From: Certhia americana
Taxonomy: Eukaryota > Chordata > Aves > Passeriformes > Certhiidae
Direction: 5' to 3'
DNA: 64,000 bases
NCBI GenBank assembly: GCA_018697195.1
Contig: CM031858.1
Span: forward strand, 85,765,046-85,829,045
A program made the position numbers and the translations under genes. Every line of letters begins with the position of its first letter. Positions within the stretch are counted from its first letter, which is position 1. The notes beneath the pieces were generated by a model that worked only from the letters and a program-made list of their open reading frames with translations, searched no databases and was not told where the DNA came from. Shown here one piece after another: positions 1-11,113 of this stretch.

Positions 1-1170
1 TGCTATCTTTCTTTTCTCTTGCTTTCGTTTCTGTCTTGTTCGTGTCGTGTCTTTCTTCTTTCGTGCCTGCGACTCATCCTTTCTTTCTTGGCGGCTTCTT
101 TTTTCTCTTTTTTTTTGTCGTCGTTGTCCTTTTTCTGTTCTGTTCTTCCTCGTCTTCCTGTCGTGCGGCCTGTTCGGGCGTCTAGTGATGCGTGCGGCCT
201 GGCGGCCGGTCTTTCGTCCCGGGATGCCCTCCATTCCGCAATCCCGTTGCCGTCCGTCCCGGCGTGCCGTCCTGGCCGGCCTTCCCCGGCCCTTGCCTGC
301 CATGCCTTCCGGTCACCAATCACTGCCTGTGCCGCCATCGCCAGTCCGAGCCGGCCTTGGCACGCGCGGCCCTCCTTCCGGCCTTCCGGCCGTCCGGCCG
401 GCCTGCCGTCCTGCCTGTGCGATCCGGTCCCTCTGCGGCCCGTCACTCTCGGCCGGCCGGGCCTGTGCGCCGGCCGGCCTATTTGTTTCCGGCCGGCCCG
501 GGCCTTGTCCGCCCGGCCGTCCGCCTTTCAGACCTGCCATTTGCCGCGCCCTCGTGCCGCCGGCCCCTGTTGCCGCCGGCCTGTGCCGCCGGCCTGCCGG
601 CCGGCCGGCCCGGGCCTGCCCGCCGGCCGGAAGGCCCGGCCGGCCGGCCGGCAGGACGGCCTGCCCGGATGCCGGCCGCCCGGCCGGCGGCCCCGGCCGG
701 CCGGCCCGGACGGCCGGCCGCCTGCCGGTCCGTGCCGGACGGCCGGCCCGCCTGCCGGCCGGCCTGCTGCCGGCCGGCCGGCAAGCCGGCCGGCCCGCCG
801 GCCAGGCCGGCCGGCCGGCGGACGGCCGGCCGGCCGGCCGGGGCCGGCCGGCCGGCCGGCCGGGCCGGCCGGACGCCGGCGGCCGTCCTCGGCCGGACGC
901 TGGCCAGGCCGGCCGGCCGGCCCGGCCGGTCCAGGGCCGGCACGGACCGGACGCCCGGCACCCCGACCACCCCGCCCCGCCCCCCCCGCCCCGCCCCTGC
1001 CCCCGCCCCGCCCCCGCCCCCCGACCCGCCCCGCCCCGCCCCGCCCCGACCACCGCCCCGCAAGAAAAGCACCGCCCAGACACGCACGCACCGAAAAGAC
1101 ACGCACCCGCCCGCCCGCCCCCGCCCCGCAACGCCGCCAGGACCCGGCCCGGCCCCGGCCCCCGGCCACC
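1..1170. repeat. GC-rich low-complexity block
   Basis: This block is unlike the rest of the window. Bases 1-180 are T/C-rich with TTTC and TCTT runs. Composition then drifts to a field dominated by GGCC and CCGG words (about 560-960), followed by a C-rich stretch with many CCCCGCC words (about 958-1060) and a CACGC/CCCGCC stretch up to 1170. Stop codons are scarce because A and T are scarce, so open frames of 207-435 codons occur on both strands. Their translations are only Pro/Arg/Gly/Ala-rich low complexity, so I do not call a gene. It may be a degenerate GC-rich satellite, a real CpG-rich segment, or a poor consensus at a contig end. Confidence 0.8.
958..1060 (-). other. C-rich tract with G-quadruplex potential on the minus strand
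   Basis: The plus strand is almost only C, with scattered G and A, in repeated CCCCGCC or CCCCGCCC words. The minus strand therefore carries many closely spaced runs of four or more G, the primary-sequence pattern needed for G-quadruplexes. This is a prediction from base pattern only. Tracts like this also often cause sequencing dropout. Confidence 0.6.
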
Positions 1171-1242
1171 GGAAAAGGAAAAGGAAAAGGAAAAGGAAAA
1201 GGAAAAGGAAAAGGAAAAGGAAAAGGAAAAGGAAAAGGAAAA
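1171..1242 (+). repeat. (GGAAAA)12 hexanucleotide microsatellite
   Basis: Twelve uninterrupted copies of the hexamer GGAAAA end in a degenerate GAAAGAATG. The repeat is all purine on the plus strand. It sits exactly at the junction between the GC-rich block and normal AT-rich sequence. Confidence 0.97.
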
Positions 1243-2033
1243 GAAAGAATGCCCTGTCTCATTAACTTTCATTCTAGATCCATATTTGTTCTGGTACTCC
1301 ATATTTTGATTCCATCTCATCTCTAAAATTCACTGTAAACAGTGTCATTGAAAACAGTGTCAGTATAATTTGAATATGTTGACTATCTCACACAATCAAG
1401 CTATAATATTTGATTGGATTTCCACCTTCACTTCTTGTGATTAATATTATACTCTACAGAAAAAAAATTGTTGATTGATATCAGCCAATTTAATCTGAAA
1501 TTGAGGTTGTCATCTCACAATAATCAGTTTCAGAAAAAAAACTGTCAGAAAAAAGTCTGGTAGAGCAAAATCATGGCAAAATGTATGTTTTTGTTTTTGC
1601 TTGTTTTGTTTTTGTTGTAGTGTCAAATCTTAAAATCCATATGTGTTTTTATTAAAGATTCCAGCTGCTATACATGTGATACACAAGTTCTGCATTATCT
1701 GTGCACCTGAGCAACCATGTTGATTCTTATGTCACAACAGTTCTTTCAATAAAGTTCAAAAAGGAACTTTTTTCAATGTGATCAACAGAATGGTGTTTTA
1801 CATCTATTTTTAAATCATAGAACTTTTTCCTCTCTAATGAAAACATTTTATCTATTCAAATGTAAGAGTCACAAAATACATTTTCATTGTCAAATCTCTT
1901 CAGGTGGACTGCCTGTACTCCAAGTGAATTAGTAAAGTACCACTAGGGCTTTTTCTTAATAGGTAAAAGCAAATTTCTTGAAAAAATTGAAGTGTCAGAG
2001 AGTCCCAACTTCTAAGACTAAGGTGTCATTTTG

Positions 2034-2034
<1 letters not shown>
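1243..2034. other. AT-rich unique sequence, no feature seen
   Basis: This is AT-rich noncoding sequence. A short T/G-rich run (TTTTTG words) lies near 1588-1616. I see no gene, exon-like open frame or recognisable transposon. Confidence 0.6.
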
Positions 2035-2102
<68 letters not shown>

Positions 2103-2104
2103 GT
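2035..2104. repeat. Compound microsatellite (AC)n-(AT)n-(GTAT)n
   Basis: About 17 AC dinucleotides run directly into about 11 AT dinucleotides and then three GTAT units. Such compound CA/TA repeats are common and polymorphic in vertebrate noncoding DNA. Confidence 0.97.
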
Positions 2105-3788
2105 TATCCTCTGCTACTTGAAAATATACTCAGAATTAAATTTGCCTTGAGACTGTGAAAGGCATTAAGAGCACTGGCGCATCCACACCTAATTTAGGAG
2201 GCTATTCTCCACTCCCAGTGTAGACAGTGCAGACAGATAAGTCCTTCAGGCATCATTTGGAGTGCAAACTTAAGAAAGTATTCACTGCATTCAAACTTGC
2301 TATCTATATCAGCCAACTCATTGCTCAGATTCCATCTGAAGTCATTGAAAAGGAATAAGCACATGGACAGGGTACATGAAGCAGCCCCACATTAAGTTGC
2401 TGCTTGCAATGTCTCTTTCTCTGGCATAGTATGAAGAATAAACTACTATGAATGAGGCAAAATCTTCTGCAGATGAATAATCTTTCCCTATTTTGTTAAC
2501 TTCTGAGTTAATTTTTAATTAGTTAATTTTAATTAAGTTTTGCCGTTTTTTTCTCAGCAGCCTGGACCTAGACATATTCCACCTTTGCATCACAACATTG
2601 TCACACTATCCTATTGTTCTGGAAACATACCTATTTTAGAAAAGTTATTTTGTTTTTGAAAATAAACTGTGCTGACGCATTCTAGTGGGCTTAAGTAAAT
2701 AATTGAACATCCCTCAATATGAACTTTGGAACTGAGCAAATAAAGTCAGATTTTAGAAATAGGAGATTGAGTAGGGAATAGTACAATGGTCTTCCAATGC
2801 TGTTTCTTGTATGTGATATTTTGAGGATATTGAGGCTCACTCCCTCAAGAAAAGTTAAAAAATAATAATTAACTAAACAATACCTGATCTATTAATAGAT
2901 TTCTTTATTTAAGAAAGCGTCAGTATTCTGGCAAATGGAACACAAATAGTACACTAGGCATAATATAAAGAAAATAACACTTAGCTGTTATTCATCAAAA
3001 CAAAATTCAAAGTGCTTTATAAGAAAGGGAAGTCTCAGGTTTCATTACTCATACAGAGTGCAGAAATTGAGGTATACAGACATAAGGTGACAGCTTCCAA
3101 GAACAAAACTTGTAAATGATGCTGCAAATGCTATCTCAAATCCCTATACAATGAACTAATGTCTACCTCTTTCCTTGATTTATATTGCCTTCTTGGTAAC
3201 AAACATATGCATAAAGCATGCATATAAACCTTAGCCTATGTTCCCCGTTTGCCTGTGCTTGTCTTCCCTAACTTTATTAGTGTAGCTTACAGGATAAATC
3301 ACCAGAGCAGCTTGAGACCTCTAAGACATGTTTTAGAACCTAACTGAAAATCACAGCACCTGAAAAGAGAAAAAGTAAGGGAGAAATAGGAAGAGAAGCA
3401 GGGAGACAGAGAAAGAGAGAGAAATAAATTAACAAAATTTATTAAAAAAAAAAAAATCCAGAGATAGTGCTTTTGTTGAGGTTTACTCCTGTTTCTAATT
3501 TCCACACCTTAAACCAGCCTCTAGTTAAATATAACCTGATGTTCCTGTTTATCTCTACAGGATATATTTAATTAAATCCTTGAATAGTTTACGTATGTAG
3601 GGACTCTTAAGTACCTCAGTCCTTGAGAAAATAAATTGAAAATCTATTAAAGGAAATGGACATTTAAAGCACTATACACATTGAATTTCTGACTTTTTCC
3701 TGTTTATTGTTTGCAATTTTTTCTCATTAGATTTAAGACCAAGGAAACAGTGGTATCTAAGTTACTAACACAGTGGCATGTTACTAGC
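2105..3788. other. AT-rich unique sequence
   Basis: No gene is supported. A purine-rich GA tract lies at about 3361-3425, followed by a 13-base A run near 3445. The 68-codon minus-strand frame over 3299-3505 is a low-complexity product of this tract. Confidence 0.55.
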
Positions 3789-3827
<39 letters not shown>

Positions 3828-3902
3828 TATATGTATACATATATATACATATATACATATATATATATATGTATATATGTATATGTGTATATATATATAT
3901 AA
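3789..3902. repeat. Imperfect (TA)n/(CA)n microsatellite
   Basis: The tract alternates TA runs, a short CA run and ATGTAT or ACATAT variants over about 114 bp. Tyr/Ile-rich open frames on both strands here are repeat translations, not genes. Confidence 0.97.
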
Positions 3903-6900
3903 TTCATTCATTCTGTACTTAAACTATCCTAATGATGTTACATTACATAGTTGCCTGAGAGGTACAGAGTGAATGACCAGAGGAACATATTTGTAATATA
4001 TTCAAGATAAGTACTTGCAGTCATACTGTGTCCAGCATCATCATATTTATCAACTTTAATGGATTACTTTCTTTGCCAATTGAGCCGATATCACCTAATT
4101 AACACAAAGATTTACAAAACAGACAATTGAACAGACATAGATACACACATACATATTCCAACTAAGCACCTATTCTGAATTTTGTATATTTGCTTGTAAA
4201 AAATGCCATTTGGCATTTGCAAATTGCACAATGCTTCTCTGTAAGTAAGGTGCTTTTCCTGTTTAATTAGATGATTCCTATCATTAAATTGCTCATCAGA
4301 AATAGTTACTCACATTTCACTCACATTTTATTTTTTTTAATATGTATTATGAGGGCTAAAAGGGATATCCCCTTCAGCAAATCACCTCAGCATCACAGCA
4401 GGGATGAAAAACATTAAATGAATTCCAAGTTAATGGAACAGGGAAAAGCTCCACACTCTATAGCCTTGTTGTATTTCTTGGGAGAAAGCACTGTAATGTC
4501 AGGGAAAAAACCTAACAGTATTCTGTGGAGTCTTGAGTTGTATACCCTCCAGTAAAAAGCACAGAGAAACCTCAAGTTTTTTAAATATCATAATACCAAT
4601 AAAGATTCTTTCAGTTTTGATATCGACATGAAGAAAGGTTTAAAGTTTATAAGTGTATAGATATAAAGTTGCCCTTGCAGTACTTGCTGAAAGAAAACTA
4701 ACTGTTAAATTGTGGATTCACAGATCCAGGGCGACCGGTAAAAAAACTTCTCCCATGGGAATATGTAGAAGAAGAAATTTCATGTGGAATATTCCCTCTG
4801 GAAAGGTTTGGTTGTGATAATTGCGGTTACTTTAGGTAATAAAGTGTGAAATACTAGGAAAGACAGGGTAAAAGAGGAAAAATTTTGTCTCCTTAGCCAT
4901 TTTTGATACACAGTTTTTCCACCAGTCCAACTGAAAAACTATTAAAAAAGGTTTTCTTTATTTTATGAGAAGTTTTTATTTACAATCAAACATTTATTTG
5001 TTATTTTCTTTAACCTCAGTGGATGAAAATATTAAAAATAGAAAATATATAACTTCCATGGTACCTATTCCTTATTCCAGAAGATTTATTTCATTATATT
5101 TTTGCAACTGAAAAAACATTTTAAGAAAAAGAAACATGCTTTCATGACACTCTCCATTCATTAAAAAAGTCTTGAAATCTAGAAACAGTGATGTACTTTT
5201 CACACTGAGAATGTGAAACTATTTTGCATAGGGATGAAATCATGTAATGAAGTACATCTAGATTTTACCAGATGGCTTTGAATTCCTGTAGGTTACAGCA
5301 GAATGACAGTATTCTGTGTGTTTTCCTTACCTAGTGCTGTTATACGACTCTCTGACTAAACTTTCCATTTAGAATGGTGGCTACATGAGTGTAGGAGGCT
5401 GGGAATTGTGAATGTTTTCCTACTGGCATTATTCTAGTTGCTGGGAAAAAAAGGTTTTTTTTTCTCAAATTTAATGTCTCCAATAGTTTTCTTTTAAATG
5501 CTCACAAAAGCAGCTCACTCATGATCTCTGGATTTTACTGTCCAGACAGGATTTTAACAATTCTCTGTTTATAGGTATCTCTCAGAATGCTGTTGATAAA
5601 TTCTAGCTCATTTGGAATGTAACTGCTTAGATATTCACCCAGATTGAAAGGATTCATATCTTTTCAACTTAGCTGCATTGCACTGGCATCCTGTTTGACA
5701 GCATATTGATTTTTATTTCTTATTAACTGACTACTGTTGTTTATTAGGTAGTGTTCCATCATACCCTTCCTGGCTGATAAATACTTGCTCTCCTTCCTGT
5801 TCATAATGATCCACTTCAGGCACCCAGCTGCTGGCAAGAGAATATTGGCATTTTATGGATTCAAATGCGAAGGTTATTGATGGAAATGAAAACTCCCAGT
5901 TGTACCAGTTTCAAAAAGCAAAGAAAATAACCCATGGCCCAGTTGTGGTTAAGCATTAAAACAGTCTATCCTAGGAAATATTCTGGACCATATATTTCTT
6001 AAACATTCAGTAGTTTGTGTAGTCTTATTCCAATAAATACAGAAAACTTGGAGAAATATCATTCTTGCCAAGCACTTCTATTCCTTTTTAGAATTTATCT
6101 ACTGAGGTTACTGGAGACATGTATTGTCCTTTTTCTTTTTCCAGCAGGAAAAAACAATGTGCAGGGGTAGAAATCACTGTGTGACAACCCAAGCCTATGA
6201 GCACAGGTGGTTTTTCTCTAAATTATTACAGTTACAGTTCTGTTCCTCTGGCATTTTAGATATCATATGGTATTAACCTTTATTTAGAAAATTGTTTGGC
6301 CAGTTTTCTTATTGGATGTCTGATATAGTTACCAATAGGAGTACTTTGGCTCTTTGCTGAAAGGTGAAAGGAAAGCACCTGGTAGAACTTGAGCCTTAGC
6401 ATTATAGAAGGAAAAATAACACATTATAAAACAAAATTTGCTAGTGCATGGGTTCTTACAGGCAGCTATGCTAGAATTCTCAGTGGCATTAAAGATTTAT
6501 GTGATTTTCACACCAAGTAAAAATTTCTAGTCTCCTACATCGTGTTCTGGAACTGTATGTAGTATAATAACAGGGAATCAGAATTTATCAATTCTGATAA
6601 TGAATAAGTTGACAATGCTGTTGAAGTTGGACAATCTCTTATCTCACAATATTTTTTGTATAGCTATGCTCACTGTTTTAATCTTTGCTTGGCCTTTTCA
6701 GAAGTTTATCTTGTAGTAATTAAGTACATTATAATTATTCTACCTTTGTCCTTTGCTGGAGAATGAGAGTCTCTTCCCAGAAAAAAAAAAAAAAAAAAAA
6801 AAAAAAAAACACATATTATGCTTTAAGGATAGGTTTTAGAGAGAGTGATATCAGAAAAAAAAATTATAAGCCTATTTTAATGTCTTTCAACATCATTCAT

Positions 6901-7342
6901 GTAAATTTATCAGAAAGCTAAAGAAATATATTTATTAGTTAACCTCCACTATACAAAGAGAATATGAAGAGACTAGTCAGGGAAAAGATCAAACAGTACA
7001 TAAAGCAGCATAGTTTTTCTGAATCACTCAAGGATTCACACTAGCTAGATTACACAAATGTAGTGAATTGTTTATTGGATGGTAAGAACAGAGATATAAG
7101 TTGACTTTTACTCTTCTGTTATTCTGCTACCCCATTCTACAGCTGTCTCACTGGTGGAAAACAGCAAATCCTTACTTTCTTGTATTGGATTCATGCTGAT
7201 TTTGCACATACTCTTTTACATCCCAATTACAGTTGGACTTGAAAAATACAGAGAGGCACTTATAAAATCTAGATAGTTGCAGCATGCAAATGCCTGATGA
7301 CATCATGTCTTAGGAAAAAGAAGCTGAAAATTTAGAAGTGTG
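3903..7342. other. AT-rich unique sequence
   Basis: No exon, RNA gene or transposon is recognised. A 29-base A run at 6781-6809 is the only strong simple repeat. No retroposon body could be recognised upstream of that A run. Confidence 0.55.
6781..6809 (+). repeat. Poly(A) run, 29 bases
   Basis: An uninterrupted A run follows CTTCCCAG. It could be an old retroposon tail or a simple homopolymer. I cannot assign it to an element. Confidence 0.95.
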
Positions 7343-8090
7343 GGACCTTACACCCATGGAGGAATAACCAAAGGTACCAGTACCTGCTGGACAGCTGCTC
7401 TGTGGAGAAGGGCCCACCTGAGGGTCCTGATGGACAACAAGCTGTCCATGAACCACCAGTGTGCCCTTGTGCCAGCAAGGGAAACGGGATCCTGGGTTTC
7501 ATTGGGAAGAGTGTAGCCAGCAGCTTGAAGAAGGTTGTAAATCCTCCTCCTCCACTCAGCCCAGGTGAGGCTGCATCTGGAGTGCTGTGGCCAGTTTTGG
7601 GGTCCCCCGTTCAAGAGAAAAAAAGAGAATTAGTGAAGAGTGCCCAGTGAAGTTTACAAAGATGACTAAAACATTGGAACTTCTCTGTTATGAGGAAAGG
7701 CTGAGAGAGTTGGGCTTATTGAGCCTTGGGAAAAGACATCTGAGAGGGAACTTCACCAATGTCTCTAAATATCTGAAGGGAGGGTATAAGGACAATGGAG
7801 GCAGGCTCTCCTCCGTGGTGTCCTGAAACAGGATAAACTGAATGGGCAGTGGCACAAACCGAAACACTGAATCTCAATACGAGGAAACACATTATATAAG
7901 AGTGACTAAGAACTGGAACAGGCTACCCAGAGATAACATACAGTCTCTTTATCTGGAGGTATTCAAAACCTGCCTGGACACAATGCTGCACAACCTGTTC
8001 CAGAACCTGCTTTAGCAAGGGGGTTGAACTGAGTGAGCTCCAGAGTATTCCCACCTTCCAACCTCCACCATTCTGTGACTCTGTGAAATA
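7343..8090 (+). mobile_element. CR1 LINE, 5'-truncated 3' end (older subfamily)
   Basis: This is a chicken-repeat-1 type non-LTR retrotransposon fragment in plus orientation. Broken plus-strand frames (7402-7650 and 7587-7826) read as the C-terminal part of CR1 ORF2, downstream of the reverse transcriptase core: residue blocks GNGILGF, KSVASS, YEERLRELGLLSL and YLKGG are visible. The 3' UTR ends in CCATTCTGTGACTCTGTGA, the octamer-repeat type of end used by CR1 instead of poly(A). Frameshifts and stops show it is dead. The 5' truncation is typical of incomplete reverse transcription. Divergence looks higher than in the 25-kb and 60-kb copies, but I did not measure it. Confidence 0.9.
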
Positions 8091-9919
8091 CAGAAAATTA
8101 CAACACTGAAGTTAGGTGATACAAAATAACACACTTAAACCACAGTAGAAAGACAAATTTCTTATCAAAAATCAGGGGCCCCTCTCTAGAGATTAAGCAC
8201 TGTCTTTTTTACAAAATAAGGTGAAGAACTATGCAAATAAAAGGAAAACCCCCCAAAAAAACTTCAAAGTGGCATCACTTATAATTTCTCAGCATATCAT
8301 GCAATAAGTTATAAATATATTGATACCCAAGACACTTTCTAACTTCCCCATAACCCAGTGTGGCTTATAACTGCTTTACTGTAGCATTTGCTCATCTGCT
8401 TGCAAATTGAATCTTTGTACATCCACACAACAAGAAGCCAAGGCCTTTAGAGTATGCATGCTGCCCATGACATTGTCATGGAAAAAAGAATTATTATTTT
8501 ATATCACATAAATAGTATCAATATGTTTTCTGTAACAAATTGATTGCCCTTCTATTTCCACTTTCCAAAAGAGAAATTGAAAACATTTAGAAAGCTTTAT
8601 CTTCCCTGCAAATTTGAACTAAAATGTTGATACAAACACAGTTTTGTTCTTAGGGGAAAGCCTTTTATATGGAAAACTGGTATGTTGAGATTATTTTCTG
8701 TAGGAATGTGATTTCAGGTGCAACATTTCTGGTATTCTAAGTACAGTACGCAACAGCTTTGTCAGACTCTTCTCAAAACTACAAAAAGCTCATGGGTAGC
8801 TCTTGATTTCCAGTAATGTATGGACTTACTGAATCCATTCTGGAATTAACTTTCAGAATGGGTTTGTTCCAAGAAAATGAAAATTATATTATTGCATTTG
8901 AGATAAATCCTGTGATACTGCTTTTGGCTTTCTGATGAATGTAACCCAAAACTTCCCCATTTAAATACTTTTTTACCTTACACAGACACACCTATACAGT
9001 TAAAACATATCCACGGAACAATTCTTGAATGCAAACATCATAAGGGAATAAATGTTGTTTGAACAAAAATATTAAAAAATTCAAGCTAGTATTTAGAGAT
9101 GATATTTTCCATTATTCATCCAGTTCAAGTTGCTCTTTTTGATACTCCCTTTGAAAAATTATTTACTGAAGAAGCATTCCCTAATGTTATGAGTGGGAGC
9201 AATTAAATTGTCCTTTAACAAAGGGGTCTTGGTGCGAGCTTGGCTGTTCAATTTTTCTCTCCATTTTTATGACTTGATTTGAGGGAAGCTTATTTTGGCT
9301 TTTTGATATCTGTCTATATTTCATTCCTACATTATTGTTTGGCTTTTGGTTCAAGGGCCTTATGTCCTCTGCATATGAGTATTTCTGGCAAATAGCTGCC
9401 TCAGTGTCTTAGAATTATCGCCTAAAACTTAGGAGCTGTTGTAATGGATTAAACAAGTCATTTTTCTAGGCAGGTCAGATCTGTTGGTCTCATATTAATA
9501 TTGCTGGAAGAAGTAGGTGTTCAGAATTCAAACATGTCTGAATTCAAGTCAGTCATGACTGATGTCTTTTGTAGCAAAAGAAAAGAAAAATAAAGTGCTT
9601 TAAACTACTGCCTTTCAGCCTCAAGAGTAACCATTTATAACACTTCTCTCAAATTAACCCCATAAAGCAGTGAGGCTATATGGAATGTGCATTCATTTTT
9701 TGAGCATTACTTCTTTACTGTTTTTTCTGGTAATGAAGTTCAAGGTACAAATGCAGACATATCTTCAAGGAGCACCAGACCATCCAGGTAACAGATAGAA
9801 GAGGATACACACCTATTTTTCACATTTAACAAAAGAACAGAAGAAGGGATAGGCAAAATGACAGGGAAAGCAATCTTGGAACATTCCATTCCCTGTAAAT
9901 TTGAGAAAATAGTTTTGAT

Positions 9920-9921
<2 letters not shown>

Positions 9922-9961
<40 letters not shown>
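9922..9961. repeat. Poly(T) run, 40 bases
   Basis: About 40 T in a row are followed by a T/G-rich tail with GGTTTTTGG words up to about 10026. Read on the minus strand it is a long A tract. No retroposon body is recognisable beside it. Confidence 0.95.
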
Positions 9962-9966
<5 letters not shown>

Positions 9967-11086
9967 CTTCCTTTAATACTATCTTTTGGGGTTTTTGGTT
10001 TTGTTTGGTTTTTTGGGGTTTTTTTAAACCCAAGAGAGGTGGGGTAGTGCCTATTCAAGTTAACAGCAGATATATTTGGCACCAAGACAAATAAAAAGCT
10101 GAAAAAAGCAAACCCAAAAACAAACAACACCAAACACTGCACATTGTACTGAGACACTCTGCAGTCATGACTCTTGACTTATGGCCAAAACCTTATCTTT
10201 GAAAACAGCCCAGTATAACATGATACAGCATATTCCGAATTTTTTTTTTCTGGTTGCCAAACTAATTGTTGAATACCAAAAAACATTTATCAGTAATTAA
10301 CAGATGATGGTTCTAGTTAAATTTGCTACAGTGTTTGTTGCACATTTTATTCTATTGTTGTGTATTATCAGTGGATGTTTGGACTACAGGCCTTCACACA
10401 GTGCACCGCTGCTCTTTGATAAATTATGCCATTTTAGGAAATTATTTTTGAAGTTGTGATGGCTTATCATCCTTTTTGGAGGAAAAAGATTCACTGGCAG
10501 CAAAGATACTTTGTGGTTTATTTCACAGTTGGGAAACAAACTGCGCCCTGCCTCTGTCACTCTCCCCATATCTCTGTTTTGCACACACCTGATCCATTTA
10601 CATTCAAAACATGACAAACAAGCCATGGATATGATTCCAACAAGGAAAAAATGATATTCTAATAAAGTGCTATCATATTCCCACTGAAGCAATGAAGAGA
10701 TTCCCAGTGGCATCAATATAAATTGAGCTGGATACCCAGAAACCTCTTCCTCCCTGCATTCAGACTCAGCAAAAAATGAAGAGGGGTATCTGCAATTTAG
10801 ATGCAGAAGAATTTTAAAAATTGATCATATATTTGAAGACATAATAGATACCTGATAAAGGTTTCACTTTTAAAAGTCTCTGAGTTTCAGCCTTCTTTTT
10901 AAAGAAAACGTTATTTCTCCTTGTATTTCTTCTCTTATGAATAGAATTTTGAGAAAGTGATATAGATCACTGAAGTAACCAGCCATCTCTACCTCATATT
11001 TATATTTTTATAAGAGAGTTGCTACACTACCAGGAAATCGGGGTACAGCCAGTCATGTGAACAGCTACAGATACAGTGAGACCCCC

Positions 11087-11113
11087 TTATTTAGTTTATT
11101 TAGTTTATTCAGT
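11087..11113 (+). repeat. Short tandem repeat, 3 x 9 bp
   Basis: Two exact copies of TTATTTAGT are followed by one copy with a single change (TTATTCAGT). Confidence 0.85.

Noticed and set aside
19..1326. Open frames of 207-435 codons on both strands
   Set aside because: They overlap in several frames at once, are Pro/Arg/Gly/Ala low complexity, and exist because GC-only sequence lacks stop codons. They run through the hexamer repeat as Gly-Lys or Lys-Glu repeats.
10384..10716. 110-codon minus-strand frame
   Set aside because: No motif or family resemblance and no context supporting expression.
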